DNA of 20,266 nucleotides, taken from NCBI RefSeq assembly GCF_040605455.1, contig NZ_JBEXCV010000154.1, positions 1-20,266 on the forward strand, in the 5' to 3' direction. The notes under the pieces are model-generated. The model worked only from the letters and a program-made list of their open reading frames with translations, had not been told where the DNA came from and did not search any database. How positions within the stretch are numbered: the first letter of the stretch is position 1; every line of letters begins with the position of its first letter. The translations under genes were made by a program, and so were the position numbers. The stretch comes from Embleya sp040605455 (GTDB lineage: Bacteria; Actinomycetota; Actinomycetes; Streptomycetales; Streptomycetaceae). Positions 12,835-20,266 of the stretch are shown one piece after another.

Positions 12835-14478
12835 ATGAGCGATTTCCCTATGCCCAGCAACGGTTCCAAGGGCTTCTCGCGCCGCACTTTCATAGCTGGA
12901 ACAGGTTCCATCCTGGGCGTCGCGGCCGTAGCCGGCCGCGCCTCCGCAGCCCAACCTGCGGCGGCTCCCTCGGCCGCCTCGATTCCCGCCGGGGCGCACG
13001 TGCCGGCCCTGGTGATCGGCACCGGGTACGGCGGCTCCGTCGCCGCGTTGCGGCTGGCCCAGGCGGGTGTCGACGTACACATGATCGAGATGGGCATGTC
13101 CTGGGACACCCCCGGCCCGGACGGCAAGATCTTCGCCAACACCACCTCCCCCGACGCCCGTTCCTTCTGGCTCCGCACCAAGACGAAGCAGCCGCTGAGC
13201 AACTTCCTCGGCTTCCCGATCGACCGGGACATCCCCAAGTACACCGGCATCCTGGACGCCGAGGAGTTCGCCGGCATCACCGTCTACCAGGGCCGAGGCG
13301 TCGGCGGCGGCTCGCTCGTCAACGGCGGCATGGCGGTCACTCCCAAGCGGGAGAACTTCGGCGCCATCCTTCCCTCGGTCAACGTCGACGAGATGTACAA
13401 CACCTACTACCCGCGCGCCAACGCCGGGCTCGGGGCGGCCACCATCGACCCGGCCTGGTTCGAGAACACCGACTGCTACCAATACGCCCGGGTCGGCCGC
13501 AAGCACGCCCAGCGCTCCGGCTTCCCGTTCGTCTTCGTGCCCACCGTGTACGACTGGGACTACATGAAGCAGGAGGCCGCCGGCGCCGTCCCCAAGTCCG
13601 CACTGGCCGGCGAGATCCTCTACGGCAACAACTACGGCAAGAAGTCGCTCCAGAAGACCTACCTCGCCCGGATCAAGGAGACCGGCCGGGTCACCATCTC
13701 CGCGCTGCACAAGGTCACTTCGGTCTCCCCCGCGGCCGGCGGCGGTTACACCGTGACGATCGATCAACTCGACACCACCGGCGCCACCACGCTGACCAAG
13801 ACGGTCACCGCGGACAAGGTCTTCTTCGCTGCGGGCAGCGTCGGCACCAGCAAACTGCTGGTCCGGCTCAAGGCCACCGGCGCACTGCCCAACCTCAACG
13901 CCGAGATCGGACAGGGCTGGGGCGACAACGGCAACGTGATGTGCGGGCGCGCCAACCACATGTGGGATTCCACCGGTTCCCTCCAGGCGTCCATTCCCAC
14001 CGGCGGCATCGACAACTGGAATGCCGGCGGCGCGTTCGCCGAAGTCGCCCCGCTGCCCACCGGCATCGAGACCTACGCCTCGTTCTACCTGTCGATCACC
14101 AAGAACCCCAACCGCGCCCGGTTCTCCTGGAACGCCGCGACCGGCAAGGTCGAGCTGGACTGGCAGGCCGCCTGGAAGCAGCCGTCGATCGACATGGCCA
14201 AGACCATCTTCGACAAGATCAACGCGAAGGAGGGGACGATCTATCGAACCGACCTCTTCGGCGCCTACAAGATCTGGGGCGACCACCTCACCTACCACCC
14301 GCTCGGCGGCGCGGTATTGACCAAGGCCACCGACAACTACGGCCGCCTGTACGGCTATTCCGGCCTGTATGTGATCGACGGCGCGCTGATCCCGGGCAAC
14401 ACCAGCGTCAACCCGTTCGTCACCATCACCGCCCTCGCCGAACGCAACATCGAGAAGATCATCGCCACCGACCTGTGA
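12835..14478 (+). CDS. choA: Tat-exported cholesterol oxidase (GMC flavoenzyme, class I)
   Basis: This 547-aa protein is collinear with Streptomyces cholesterol oxidase ChoA. The enzyme oxidises cholesterol with O2 and isomerises it to cholest-4-en-3-one, releasing H2O2, outside the cell. A twin-arginine signal FSRRTFIAG (residues 14-22) and Ala-rich cleavage region near ASAAQ show Tat export with FAD bound. The FAD fingerprint is VIGTGYGGS (60-68); VGRGVGGG-like YQGRGVGGGSLVNGG follows at 151. The catalytic residues are all present: Glu403 (FAEVAP), His488 (YHPLGG) and Asn526 (VNPFVTITAL). The ATG at 12835 has GAGG eight bases upstream. It is a single gene ending in a perfect 13-bp terminator, with three palindromes in its upstream region. 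No partner such as choP (P450) is adjacent. Confidence 0.96.
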   Translation: MSDFPMPSNGSKGFSRRTFIAGTGSILGVAAVAGRASAAQPAAAPSAASIPAGAHVPALVIGTGYGGSVAALRLAQAGVDVHMIEMGMSWDTPGPDGKIFANTTSPDARSFWLRTKTKQPLSNFLGFPIDRDIPKYTGILDAEEFAGITVYQGRGVGGGSLVNGGMAVTPKRENFGAILPSVNVDEMYNTYYPRANAGLGAATIDPAWFENTDCYQYARVGRKHAQRSGFPFVFVPTVYDWDYMKQEAAGAVPKSALAGEILYGNNYGKKSLQKTYLARIKETGRVTISALHKVTSVSPAAGGGYTVTIDQLDTTGATTLTKTVTADKVFFAAGSVGTSKLLVRLKATGALPNLNAEIGQGWGDNGNVMCGRANHMWDSTGSLQASIPTGGIDNWNAGGAFAEVAPLPTGIETYASFYLSITKNPNRARFSWNAATGKVELDWQAAWKQPSIDMAKTIFDKINAKEGTIYRTDLFGAYKIWGDHLTYHPLGGAVLTKATDNYGRLYGYSGLYVIDGALIPGNTSVNPFVTITALAERNIEKIIATDL

Positions 14479-14486
14479 CACCGCCC

Positions 14487-14518
14487 GGGTCGCCGACCCC
14501 GCACCGGGTCGGCGACCC
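14487..14518 (+). terminator. strong terminator after cholesterol oxidase
   Basis: GGGTCGCCGACCC (14487-14499) and GGGTCGGCGACCC (14506-14518) form a perfect 13-bp stem with a six-base loop, nine bases after the TGA. It separates the oxidase from the next gene. Confidence 0.85.
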
Positions 14519-14564
14519 ACGGGCCGTACTCACGACGCGAGCCGCCGCCCTGCATCATGTGGGC

Positions 14565-14876
14565 GTGATCACCATTCATCTGAAGTACGAGATCGACGCC
14601 GACAAGCTGGCCGACTTCGAGGAGTACGGTCGCCGCTGGGTCGGTCTGGTCAACCGGTTCGGCGGCACGCACCACGGCTACTTCCTGCCCAGCGAGGGCG
14701 ACAGCGACATCGCCTACGCGCTCTTCTCCTTCCCGAGCTTCGCCACGTACGAGCAGTACCGCATCGACAGCGCCACCGACCCCGACTGCCAGGCGGCCAT
14801 CCGACTGGCCCGCGACACCGGCTGCATCAAGCGCTACGAACGCCGCTTCCTCCGCCCCCTCGACGACGGCTCCTGA
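14565..14876 (+). CDS. NIPSNAP-like dimeric alpha-beta barrel protein
   Basis: This 103-aa protein begins ITIHLKYEIDADKLADFEEY, continues GRRWVGLVNRFGGTHHGYFL, then PSEGDSDIAYALFSFPSFAT, and ends YRIDSATDPDCQAAIRLARD. The order of strand, helix, GGTHHGYFLP turn, and AYALFSFPSFATYEQYR is the NIPSNAP pattern, a ferredoxin-like dimeric barrel. Bacterial members have no agreed function. The start is the GTG at 14565 (GTG at 14559 is also in frame). Neither has a Shine-Dalgarno sequence, so a short-leader transcript is likely. It sits after the oxidase terminator, so it is probably an independent gene. It is soluble, with no signal peptide. Confidence 0.82.
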   Translation: MITIHLKYEIDADKLADFEEYGRRWVGLVNRFGGTHHGYFLPSEGDSDIAYALFSFPSFATYEQYRIDSATDPDCQAAIRLARDTGCIKRYERRFLRPLDDGS

Positions 14877-15225
14877 ACCCACCGGGCCCCGGCCCCGGTC
14901 GACACCATCCACCGTCGCCCGTCGACGAGTTCACGTGCCGCACCACGGACCGGGGTCCGCCGGCCACACAGCAGCCGAAAGGCCCGGCGTACGGAACACC
15001 CGCTGCTCGGCGTCGACCGCGAAGACCTCCCAGCCGTCGCGGGCGGCGGCCCCACGCGACGCCGTCGGCGCCCGCCTCGGCCGCCACCGCGCGCGGGTCC
15101 CGAGCAGAGCCAATGCCCGATATATCACCCGAATGCCGTACGCACGACGCCGTCGCCCGGGCGCCGTCCCTTTCCACGCGCAGGGTCCACCGCAGCGCCG
15201 ACACGGAACACGTCGCTTGTCGCGA
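14877..15225. other. gap, possibly with a decayed minus-strand gene
   Basis: No intact gene is seen. On the minus strand, a GTG at 15204 opens a frame (SALRWTLRVERDGARATASC ... DPRAVAAEAGADGVAWG), and a different frame then gives ARDGWEVFAVDAEQRVFRTP to about 14931. Joined, they resemble a roughly 100-aa protein broken by a frameshift. It would follow the carboxylate-amine ligase by about 20 bases on the same strand. I recognise no family, and a sequence error or chance GC-rich translation are both possible. Confidence 0.25.
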
Positions 15226-16329
15226 TCACCCGTGGGTGGACATCGACTCGGACACCAGCAGGCGCAGCAGCGCGTCCCGGCCGCCGCGCCGAAACGTCTC
15301 CCGCTGCCGATCGGCCCCCGTCCCCTCCCGCAGCAGACGGTGCACCAGCGCGTCGATCTGCCGGGCGTCCCCGGTGTCCGCCAGCACCGGGGCGACGTAG
15401 TCCATCAGCCGGCCCACCAGCTCACCGGCCTTGAGCCGGCGCGGCGCGTGCGGGTCGATCAGCACGTCGGTCAGGCCGTGCCGCGCGGCGTGCCACTCGG
15501 CCGCCGCGACGAACTCGGGGGCGGGTCGGGGCACGGGCTGACCGGCCGTCGCGTCCCGCAGCACGGTGGTGACCAGGGCCCGGACGAGTCCGGCGAGCAT
15601 CACCGCGTCCTCGACCCGCAGTTGCACGTCCATGGCCCGGATCTCGACGGTGGGATAGCGGTCGGAGAGCCGGATCTGCCAGTAGACCCTGGCCCGGTCG
15701 CGCAAAATGCCGGCGGTCAGCAGTTCCTCGATCCGACGGTCGTAGTCGGCCGCGTCGACGAAGTCGGGCGGCACCCCACTGATCGACCAGCGGCCGTACA
15801 CGAGAGTGCGCCAACTCGCGAAGCCGGTGTCGCCGCCCTCCCACATCGGCGAGTTCGCGGCCATCGCCACCAGCAGGGGCAGCCAGGGGCGCAGCCGATT
15901 GACCACGATCACGCCCGCGTCCCGGTCGGGGACGGCGACGTGTACGTGCATCCCGTTGATGAACATCTCCTCGACCAGGCGGGGGGCGTCCGAGTACAGC
16001 GCGTGGTAGCGCACCTGGTCGGTGAGTGCGATCGGGGCGTCGGCGCCGAAGGGTGCGGTACCGGAAGCGACGATTCGGCATCCTTCCTGTTCGGCCGCCG
16101 CGGCCACCGAGTGGCGCAGCCGCAACAGGTGCCCGCCGACCTCGTCGAGGGTCGCGCACACCGGTGTCGCCACCTCGACCTGCACCTGCAACAACTCGGA
16201 CTGGATCTCGCCGCCGGACACCGCCGGCTGCAGGTCCGCCGCCGCGCGGACCGCCTCGGCGACGGGCATCGGGCGGCCGTCGGTGGGATCCAGGAGCAGG
16301 TACTCCTCCTCGACCCCGAACGTGATCAC
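15226..16329 (-). CDS. ybdK: YbdK-type carboxylate-amine ligase (glutamate-cysteine ligase 2 family)
   Basis: The product is 367 aa, the normal family length. The N-terminus FGVEEEYLLLDPTDGRPM is the signature of the GCS2 superfamily, with the glutamates that coordinate the Mg-ATP. GGEIQSELLQVQVEVATPVC follows, then INGMHVHVAVPDRDAGV, NSPMWEGGDTGFASWRTLVY and TVEIRAMDVQLRVEDAVMLA, all in the expected order. Members carry out ATP-dependent ligation of a carboxylate to an amine; E. coli YbdK has weak glutamate-cysteine ligase activity. The true substrate in actinomycetes is unsettled (mycothiol and ergothioneine producers use other enzymes). The GTG at 16329 is chosen because conservation starts there; the ribosome site is weak. 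The open frame upstream contains the terminator of the next gene and is not coding. Confidence 0.92.
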   Translation of the reverse strand: MITFGVEEEYLLLDPTDGRPMPVAEAVRAAADLQPAVSGGEIQSELLQVQVEVATPVCATLDEVGGHLLRLRHSVAAAAEQEGCRIVASGTAPFGADAPIALTDQVRYHALYSDAPRLVEEMFINGMHVHVAVPDRDAGVIVVNRLRPWLPLLVAMAANSPMWEGGDTGFASWRTLVYGRWSISGVPPDFVDAADYDRRIEELLTAGILRDRARVYWQIRLSDRYPTVEIRAMDVQLRVEDAVMLAGLVRALVTTVLRDATAGQPVPRPAPEFVAAAEWHAARHGLTDVLIDPHAPRRLKAGELVGRLMDYVAPVLADTGDARQIDALVHRLLREGTGADRQRETFRRGGRDALLRLLVSESMSTHG

Positions 16330-16507
16330 GCCCGGCCACCGACCGTGGCGCCCGCGACGAACGCGGATCCGCGGCCTGTCGAACGGAGTACGGGGGCCGT
16401 CGCGTGCCCCACAATCGCACGCACCATCGTGCACTCCCTGGAACCTTGTCCATCGGCGAGGCGCCCGCCCCGGCACACCGCCGGCCCGAGAACCTTCGGC
16501 CCGCATG

Positions 16508-16538
16508 CCGAGGGGCGCCGCGGCGCGGCGCCCCTCGG
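16508..16538 (-). terminator. strong hairpin between the small Cys protein and the ligase
   Basis: CCGAGGGGCGCCGC (16508-16521) and GCGGCGCCCCTCGG (16525-16538) form a perfect 14-bp stem with a GGC loop, 14 bases after the stop of the small gene on the minus strand. Confidence 0.8.
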
Positions 16539-16551
16539 GCGGGTTCAAGGG

Positions 16552-16773
16552 TCAGACCGGCGTCTCCTCGTCCGCACGGTCGTCGGACCTGTCGACCGGG
16601 TGCATCGTCCGCTCGACCTCGCTCATACACGGGACACAGAACGTCTCCCGTCGACGGGTGCCGTCCACATCCCGTCCGGCCGGCAGAGTCACGCCGCACA
16701 TCGCGACGTCCTCGCTTTCCATCGCGTGCCACACCACGCTCTGTGCGTCCTGGACCGCTCTCATCACGTGCAT
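16552..16773 (-). CDS. small Cys-containing hypothetical protein, 73 aa
   Basis: This short soluble protein has the core VVWHAMESEDVAMCGVTLPA and a C-terminal CVPC motif (FCVPCMSEVE), with a further Cys before it. His, Cys and CxxC together suggest a small zinc-binding fold, as in several short Streptomyces proteins of unknown function. The ATG at 16773 has a good ribosome site (GGGAG six bases upstream), and a 14-bp terminator follows the stop, so this is a real single-gene unit. No function can be assigned. Confidence 0.72.
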   Translation of the reverse strand: MHVMRAVQDAQSVVWHAMESEDVAMCGVTLPAGRDVDGTRRRETFCVPCMSEVERTMHPVDRSDDRADEETPV

Positions 16774-17432
16774 GTCCGCTCCCGTGTCGTGAGATCCATC
16801 GACCTCACCATGTAAGCCGTTGCCGGCTCACCCTGCACTCCCAGGGGCTCCCGCTCCCCGGGCGATCCGGGGTCCGTGGGCGCCCAAGCAGGGAGAATCC
16901 CCGGTCGAGCCTCTGGGCCGCGCGGGTGACGTCGGGGGGCGAACCGTGCTCGCGTGCGGCGATCCGAGCACGCGGCCCGGCGCGGCTTCGGCCGCCGGGC
17001 CAGGGCCGGGGGCCGGCCGGCCGGATGGGCGATGCGGCCTCCGAACCCACTCGCGGCGACCGACCCGTCGGTCGGTCCGTCCGGGGGCCCGGGCCCGGCG
17101 ACGCGGGACACGTATCGATGTGACCGTCGGGCGCGAAGGATTCACCGTGAGTGGTCGCACGTTCCGGGGTCGGTGCAATTTCGTACCGGTCGTGACAGTC
17201 CGCGACCCGACCGCGGCCGGCGGCCGGTCGACCCGGTGAAACTCCGGGGCCGACGGTGAGGGTCCGAATGGACGGCAGCGTGCGGCCACCGTCGACTCCT
17301 GCGGTCGGGCGCCGCCCGAACTCGCGATCGACCCTGGCCTGACCAACTCCCGGCCGGGCACGGCGTGTTCGCGTCCCGGCCGGGCCCGGCGGCGTGCGCC
17401 GGGTTGCCTGCGGTGACCTCGAATCGCGCCGG
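16774..17432. other. 659-base gap between the small gene and the sigma factor gene
   Basis: No frame gives a convincing protein despite several long open frames, which are low-complexity Arg/Pro/Gly/Ala. Seen here: a CGACCGA/TCGGTCG hairpin (about 17057-17074), a locally less GC-rich patch at 17125-17200 that could carry a promoter, and the paired hairpins after the sigma factor gene at 17349-17403. The right part is its 3' region and the left part the upstream region of the small gene. Confidence 0.5.
17349..17403 (-). terminator. tandem hairpins after the sigma factor gene
   Basis: Two copies of the self-complementary CCCGGCCGGG (17349-17358 and 17375-17384) pair with each other around a 16-base loop. 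Next to them CCCGGCG (17385-17391) pairs with CGCCGGG (17397-17403). On the minus strand they begin about 30 bases after the stop of the sigma factor gene. Confidence 0.6.
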
Positions 17433-18347
17433 TCAGTCGGCGAGCAGGCCGGTGCGCAGGCCGGCCAGGGTGCGACCGAGCAGCCGGGAGACGTGCATCT
17501 GGGAGATTCCGAGCCGTTCGGCGATCTGCGACTGGGTCAGTTCCCGGCCGAAGCGCAGCGTCAGGATGGTCCGCTCCCGTTCCGGGAGGGCGGCGATCAG
17601 CGGCTTGAGCGCGTGCAGTTCCTCGACCCGGGCGAAGCCGGGATCGACGAACGAGGCCCGCGCCGCATGCGCTTGGAGGGGCCCGTCGTCGGCGGCGGGG
17701 GCGTCCAGCGAGTCGGCGGTGTAGCCGGCCGCCGCGGTCAGGCCCTCGGTCACCCGGGCGACATCCAGGTCCAGGCGCGCGGCGAGGTCGGCCACGGTGG
17801 GTTCGTGATCGTGCTCGGCGGTGAACGCGTCCCGGGCCTCGGCCAGTTGCAGGCGCAGTTCCTGAAGTCGGCGCGGGACGTGCACAGCCCAGGTGTTGTC
17901 CCGGAAGAAGCGCTTGATCTCACCCGAGATGGTGGGCACCGCGAAGGTGGGGAACTCGTACCCGAACGCCGGGTCGAAGCGGTCGATCGCCTTGATCAGG
18001 CCGATCGTGCCGACCTGGACGATCTCCTGCATGTCCTCCCGGCGCGAGCCATGGCGGGCCGCCACGAAGCGCACCAGCGGGAGGTTCAGTTCGATCAGGG
18101 TATTGCGCACGTACTGGCGTTCGGGCGTGCCCTCCTCCAGCGCCTTCAGGCGATCGAAGAGCACCCTGGACATCGCCCGCGCGTCGCTCGCGGTCGGCGG
18201 TCCGGCGTCGTCGGTGACGGACGGTTCGAACCGGTCGAACACGGCGGTACCGGCGGGCGATTCGCTCGTGGCGGGCACTGCGACACCGGCGGTCTCCTCG
18301 ACGAGAGGGGTGCCGGCCGGGGAGTCGGTCGCGATCCCAACGGTCAT
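17433..18347 (-). CDS. SigB/F/G-type RNA polymerase sigma factor
   Basis: The 304-aa product has a variable acidic 55-residue N-terminus and then sigma-70 group 3 regions. Region 2 (about 80-150) reads LPLVRFVAARHGSRREDMQE, then GTIGLIKAIDRFDPAFGYEF and TISGEIKRFFRDNTWAVHVPRR. Region 3 (160-225) is PTVADLAARLDLDVARVTEG. Region 4 (245-298) has LPERERTILTLRFGRELTQS followed by the HTH QIAERLGISQMHVSRLL. This is the stress/development SigF/SigB subfamily that is usually held by an anti-sigma kinase, but no anti-sigma or anti-anti-sigma gene lies beside it. The ATG at 18347 has GGAAGGA six bases upstream. A TATGGT box at 18406-18411 could be its -10. It is divergent from hypX. Confidence 0.94.
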   Translation of the reverse strand: MTVGIATDSPAGTPLVEETAGVAVPATSESPAGTAVFDRFEPSVTDDAGPPTASDARAMSRVLFDRLKALEEGTPERQYVRNTLIELNLPLVRFVAARHGSRREDMQEIVQVGTIGLIKAIDRFDPAFGYEFPTFAVPTISGEIKRFFRDNTWAVHVPRRLQELRLQLAEARDAFTAEHDHEPTVADLAARLDLDVARVTEGLTAAAGYTADSLDAPAADDGPLQAHAARASFVDPGFARVEELHALKPLIAALPERERTILTLRFGRELTQSQIAERLGISQMHVSRLLGRTLAGLRTGLLAD

Positions 18348-18584
18348 GTCACGTCCTTCCGGTGCGTCTCGCGTGGCGGGTGTCGACGTCGCACCCGATT
18401 CATGCACCATACACACGTTCCGTCGGGGGGCGACGCCCGGGCGACGCCGCGATCGTGCCTGCGCCGTTCGGCCGAGCGGGTGACCTGTCGGTGAGTCTCG
18501 GCGGAATCGGGCGACCCGCGGGGCAGGATCGAGTCCGACCGGGTCCCGTGCCTCGCGTTCGGGACGCGCGGCCGGGAGGTGTCG

Positions 18585-20246
18585 ATGCGGATCCTGCTCG
18601 TCGCGAGCGCGTTCAACAGCCTGACCCAGCGGGTGTTCGCCGAGCTCGGGGAACACGGCCACACCGTCAACGTGTGCCTGGTCGGCGGCCACGACGACGA
18701 CGTGCTGCGTGCGGCGGTGCGGCGGGACGCGCCCGAGCTGATCCTGGCCCCGATGCTCAAGAGCGCCATCCCCCGCGACGTCTGGTCGGCCCATCCGTGC
18801 CTGATCGTGCACCCCGGGCCGGCCGGCGACCGCGGACCGGCCGCGCTGGACTGGGCGATCCACGAGGGCGCCACACGCTGGGGCGTGACCGTGCTGCGCG
18901 CCGACGAGGTACTGGACGGCGGCGACGTATGGGCGGGCGCCGACTGCCCGGTGCCCGAGATCGGCAAGAGCGACCTGTACCGCAACGAGGTCTCCGACGC
19001 CGCGCTCGAAGCCGTCCTGCTCGCGGTGACCCGCTTCGCGTCGGGGACGTACGCGCCGACCCCGCAGCACGGACCGCAGTGGCGGGTCCCCGACCACACT
19101 CGGCCGGCGCACCGCCAACACCTGCGCCGCATCGACTGGGCAAACGACCCGACCGACACCGTCCTGCGCAAGCTGCGCGCGGCCGACTCGCGGCCCGGGG
19201 TGCTGGACGAGTTCGCGGGCGGCGAGTGGTACCTGCACGGCGGCCATGCCGAGGACGAGTTGCGCGGGGCGCCCGGCGAGGTGCTGGCCGGCCGCGCCGG
19301 CGCGCTGTGCCGGGCGACGACGGACGGCGCGGTGTGGATCCCCGAGCTGCGGGCGCGGGGCCCGGCCCAGGTCAAACTGCCCGCCCGCCTCGCACTCGGC
19401 GACCGACTGCGCGGCGTCCCCGAAGTGCCCGCTCCGCTGCACCTGCCCGAGGGCCGACGCACCTGGAGCGACATCCGCTACCGCGAGGACGGTCCGGTCG
19501 GGTTCCTGCGCTTCTCCTTCCCGAGCGGCGCCATGGACACCACCCACTGCCGGCGGCTGCTCGACGCCTACCGCCGGGCCTGCTCCCGTCCCACCTCGGT
19601 CCTGGTCCTGGGCGGCGGCCGGGATTTCTTCTCCAACGGCATCCACCTGGGTGTGATCGAGGCCGCCGCCGACCCCGGTCGCGAGTCCTGGGCCAACATC
19701 GAGGCGATGGACGATCTGGTCGAGGCGGTCCTGACCACCACCGACCGCGTGGTCGTCGCCGCCGTCGGCGGCAACGCGGCGGCCGGCGGCGCGCTGTTGG
19801 CGATGGCGGCCGACGAACTCTGGTGCCGACACGGCTCGATTCTCAACCCGCACTACCGGTTGATGGGCCTGTACGGCTCGGAGTACTGGACCTACACGCT
19901 GCCGCGCCGGGTCGGCGACGCCGTGGCCGAGCGGCTCACCCGGCAGGCCCTGCCGGTGACCGCCGCCGGTGCCCAGCGCCTGGGCTTGGTGGATCGCGTA
20001 CTGCCCGCCACGCCCGAGGAGTTCGGGCCCGAGGTGGCCCGCCTCGCGCGCCGGATGGCGGCCGGGTCGGGCGCGCAGGCTCGGATCGCGGCGAAGAAGT
20101 CCGCCCGCGAGCGGGACGAGGCGGCCAAGCCGCTGTCCGCGTATCGCGCCGAGGAACTGGCCCGGATGCGCCGCACGTTCCTCGATCCAAACGCCCCCTA
20201 CCACGCGCTGCGCTCGGCCTTCGTCCGCAAGCTGCCGAGGAAATGA
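18585..20246 (+). CDS. hypX: HypX/HoxX [NiFe]-hydrogenase CO-ligand maturation protein
   Basis: The product is 553 aa, full length for the family. The N-terminal half is a formyl-tetrahydrofolate transferase-like domain; its HPGPAGDRGPAALDWAI (His76 on) is the HypX signature. The C-terminal half from about 300 is an enoyl-CoA hydratase/crotonase-like domain with oxyanion-hole segments GGGRDFFSNGIHLG (343 on) and AAVGGNAAAGG (392 on), then NPHYRLMGLYGSEYWTYTLP. HypX converts the formyl group of formyl-THF through formyl-CoA to CO, the active-site ligand of [NiFe]-hydrogenase under aerobic conditions. It is cytoplasmic. The ATG at 18585 has GGGAGG five bases upstream (a GTG at 18579 is inside that site). 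Its TGA overlaps the next ATG. Confidence 0.95.
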   Translation: MRILLVASAFNSLTQRVFAELGEHGHTVNVCLVGGHDDDVLRAAVRRDAPELILAPMLKSAIPRDVWSAHPCLIVHPGPAGDRGPAALDWAIHEGATRWGVTVLRADEVLDGGDVWAGADCPVPEIGKSDLYRNEVSDAALEAVLLAVTRFASGTYAPTPQHGPQWRVPDHTRPAHRQHLRRIDWANDPTDTVLRKLRAADSRPGVLDEFAGGEWYLHGGHAEDELRGAPGEVLAGRAGALCRATTDGAVWIPELRARGPAQVKLPARLALGDRLRGVPEVPAPLHLPEGRRTWSDIRYREDGPVGFLRFSFPSGAMDTTHCRRLLDAYRRACSRPTSVLVLGGGRDFFSNGIHLGVIEAAADPGRESWANIEAMDDLVEAVLTTTDRVVVAAVGGNAAAGGALLAMAADELWCRHGSILNPHYRLMGLYGSEYWTYTLPRRVGDAVAERLTRQALPVTAAGAQRLGLVDRVLPATPEEFGPEVARLARRMAAGSGAQARIAAKKSARERDEAAKPLSAYRAEELARMRRTFLDPNAPYHALRSAFVRKLPRK

Positions 20247-20266
20247 ATCGCGTCATCATTCGGGTT
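20243..20266 (+). CDS. start of a gene translationally coupled to hypX (partial)
   Basis: The ATG at 20243 overlaps the TGA of hypX as ATGA and opens the frame MNRVIIRV to the window end. The overlap signals an operon. Context suggests a hydrogenase or Hyp gene. The eight residues are compatible with the first strand of the HypF acylphosphatase domain, but that is too short to identify. Confidence 0.5.

Noticed and set aside
12793..14520. Long minus-strand open frame (575 codons) opposite cholesterol oxidase
   Set aside because: Its translation is low-complexity Gly/Val/Asp/Arg text and mirrors the codon bias of the clearly real oxidase gene on the other strand.
14935..16815. 626-codon plus-strand open frame
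   Set aside because: It is antisense to the YbdK-type ligase, whose motifs are unmistakable; the plus-strand text has no fold-like pattern.
18348..20204. Minus-strand open frame extending the sigma factor gene upstream across hypX
   Set aside because: Sigma homology and the ribosome site begin at 18347; the extension is a shadow of hypX.

Overview
The window looks like chromosomal DNA from a high-G+C actinomycete, most likely Streptomyces or a close relative. G+C is very high almost throughout, GTG starts and GGAGG-type ribosome binding sites are common, and the gene families are typical of that group: SigB/F-type sigma factor, HypX, YbdK-type ligase, Tat-exported cholesterol oxidase, SMP-30. 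No tRNA, rRNA or CRISPR array was seen.

Layout. (1) 1-5915: a small membrane protein, a frameshifted scrap of an MmyB-like regulator, an unknown 202-aa protein, and an aldo/keto reductase divergent from a winged-helix regulator. Next come a Gdx/SugE guanidinium exporter directly under a guanidine-III (ykkC-III) riboswitch, an ABM-fold monooxygenase-like protein and an SMP-30/gluconolactonase. (2) About 5916-6262: remnants of a GH13 alpha-glucosidase C-terminus and of an unidentified gene. (3) About 6250-10890: a visibly lower-G+C block, all on the minus strand. It carries a small serine recombinase, an 898-aa GH127-like protein with three HPNE-type C-terminal repeats, and a protein with three Cys-Cys-Cys-His repeats, two of which are a nearly perfect recent DNA duplication. 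This is the accessory island and the least ordinary part of the window. (4) About 10757-12489: an unknown gene whose 3' end runs into the island, then a double pseudogene scar in which a LuxR HTH remnant and a headless GNAT acetyltransferase meet at one point. (5) 12490-20266: a cholesterol oxidase with three perfect palindromes in its upstream region (one nearly matching the KstR consensus), a NIPSNAP-like protein, a YbdK-type carboxylate-amine ligase, a small Cys-containing protein, a SigB/F-type sigma factor, and divergently HypX, the CO-ligand maturase of [NiFe]-hydrogenase. HypX overlaps (ATGA) a gene that runs off the window.

How it fits together. Most genes are single-gene units separated by strong GC-rich hairpins rather than long operons. 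Three parts have readable logic. The riboswitch plus Gdx form a guanidine-detoxification unit. The cholesterol oxidase has a palindrome-rich control region that suggests a sterol-responsive TetR-type repressor. HypX at the right edge probably opens a hydrogenase-maturation operon. The island proteins suggest a carbohydrate or surface-related accessory function, but that function cannot be read from the sequence alone.
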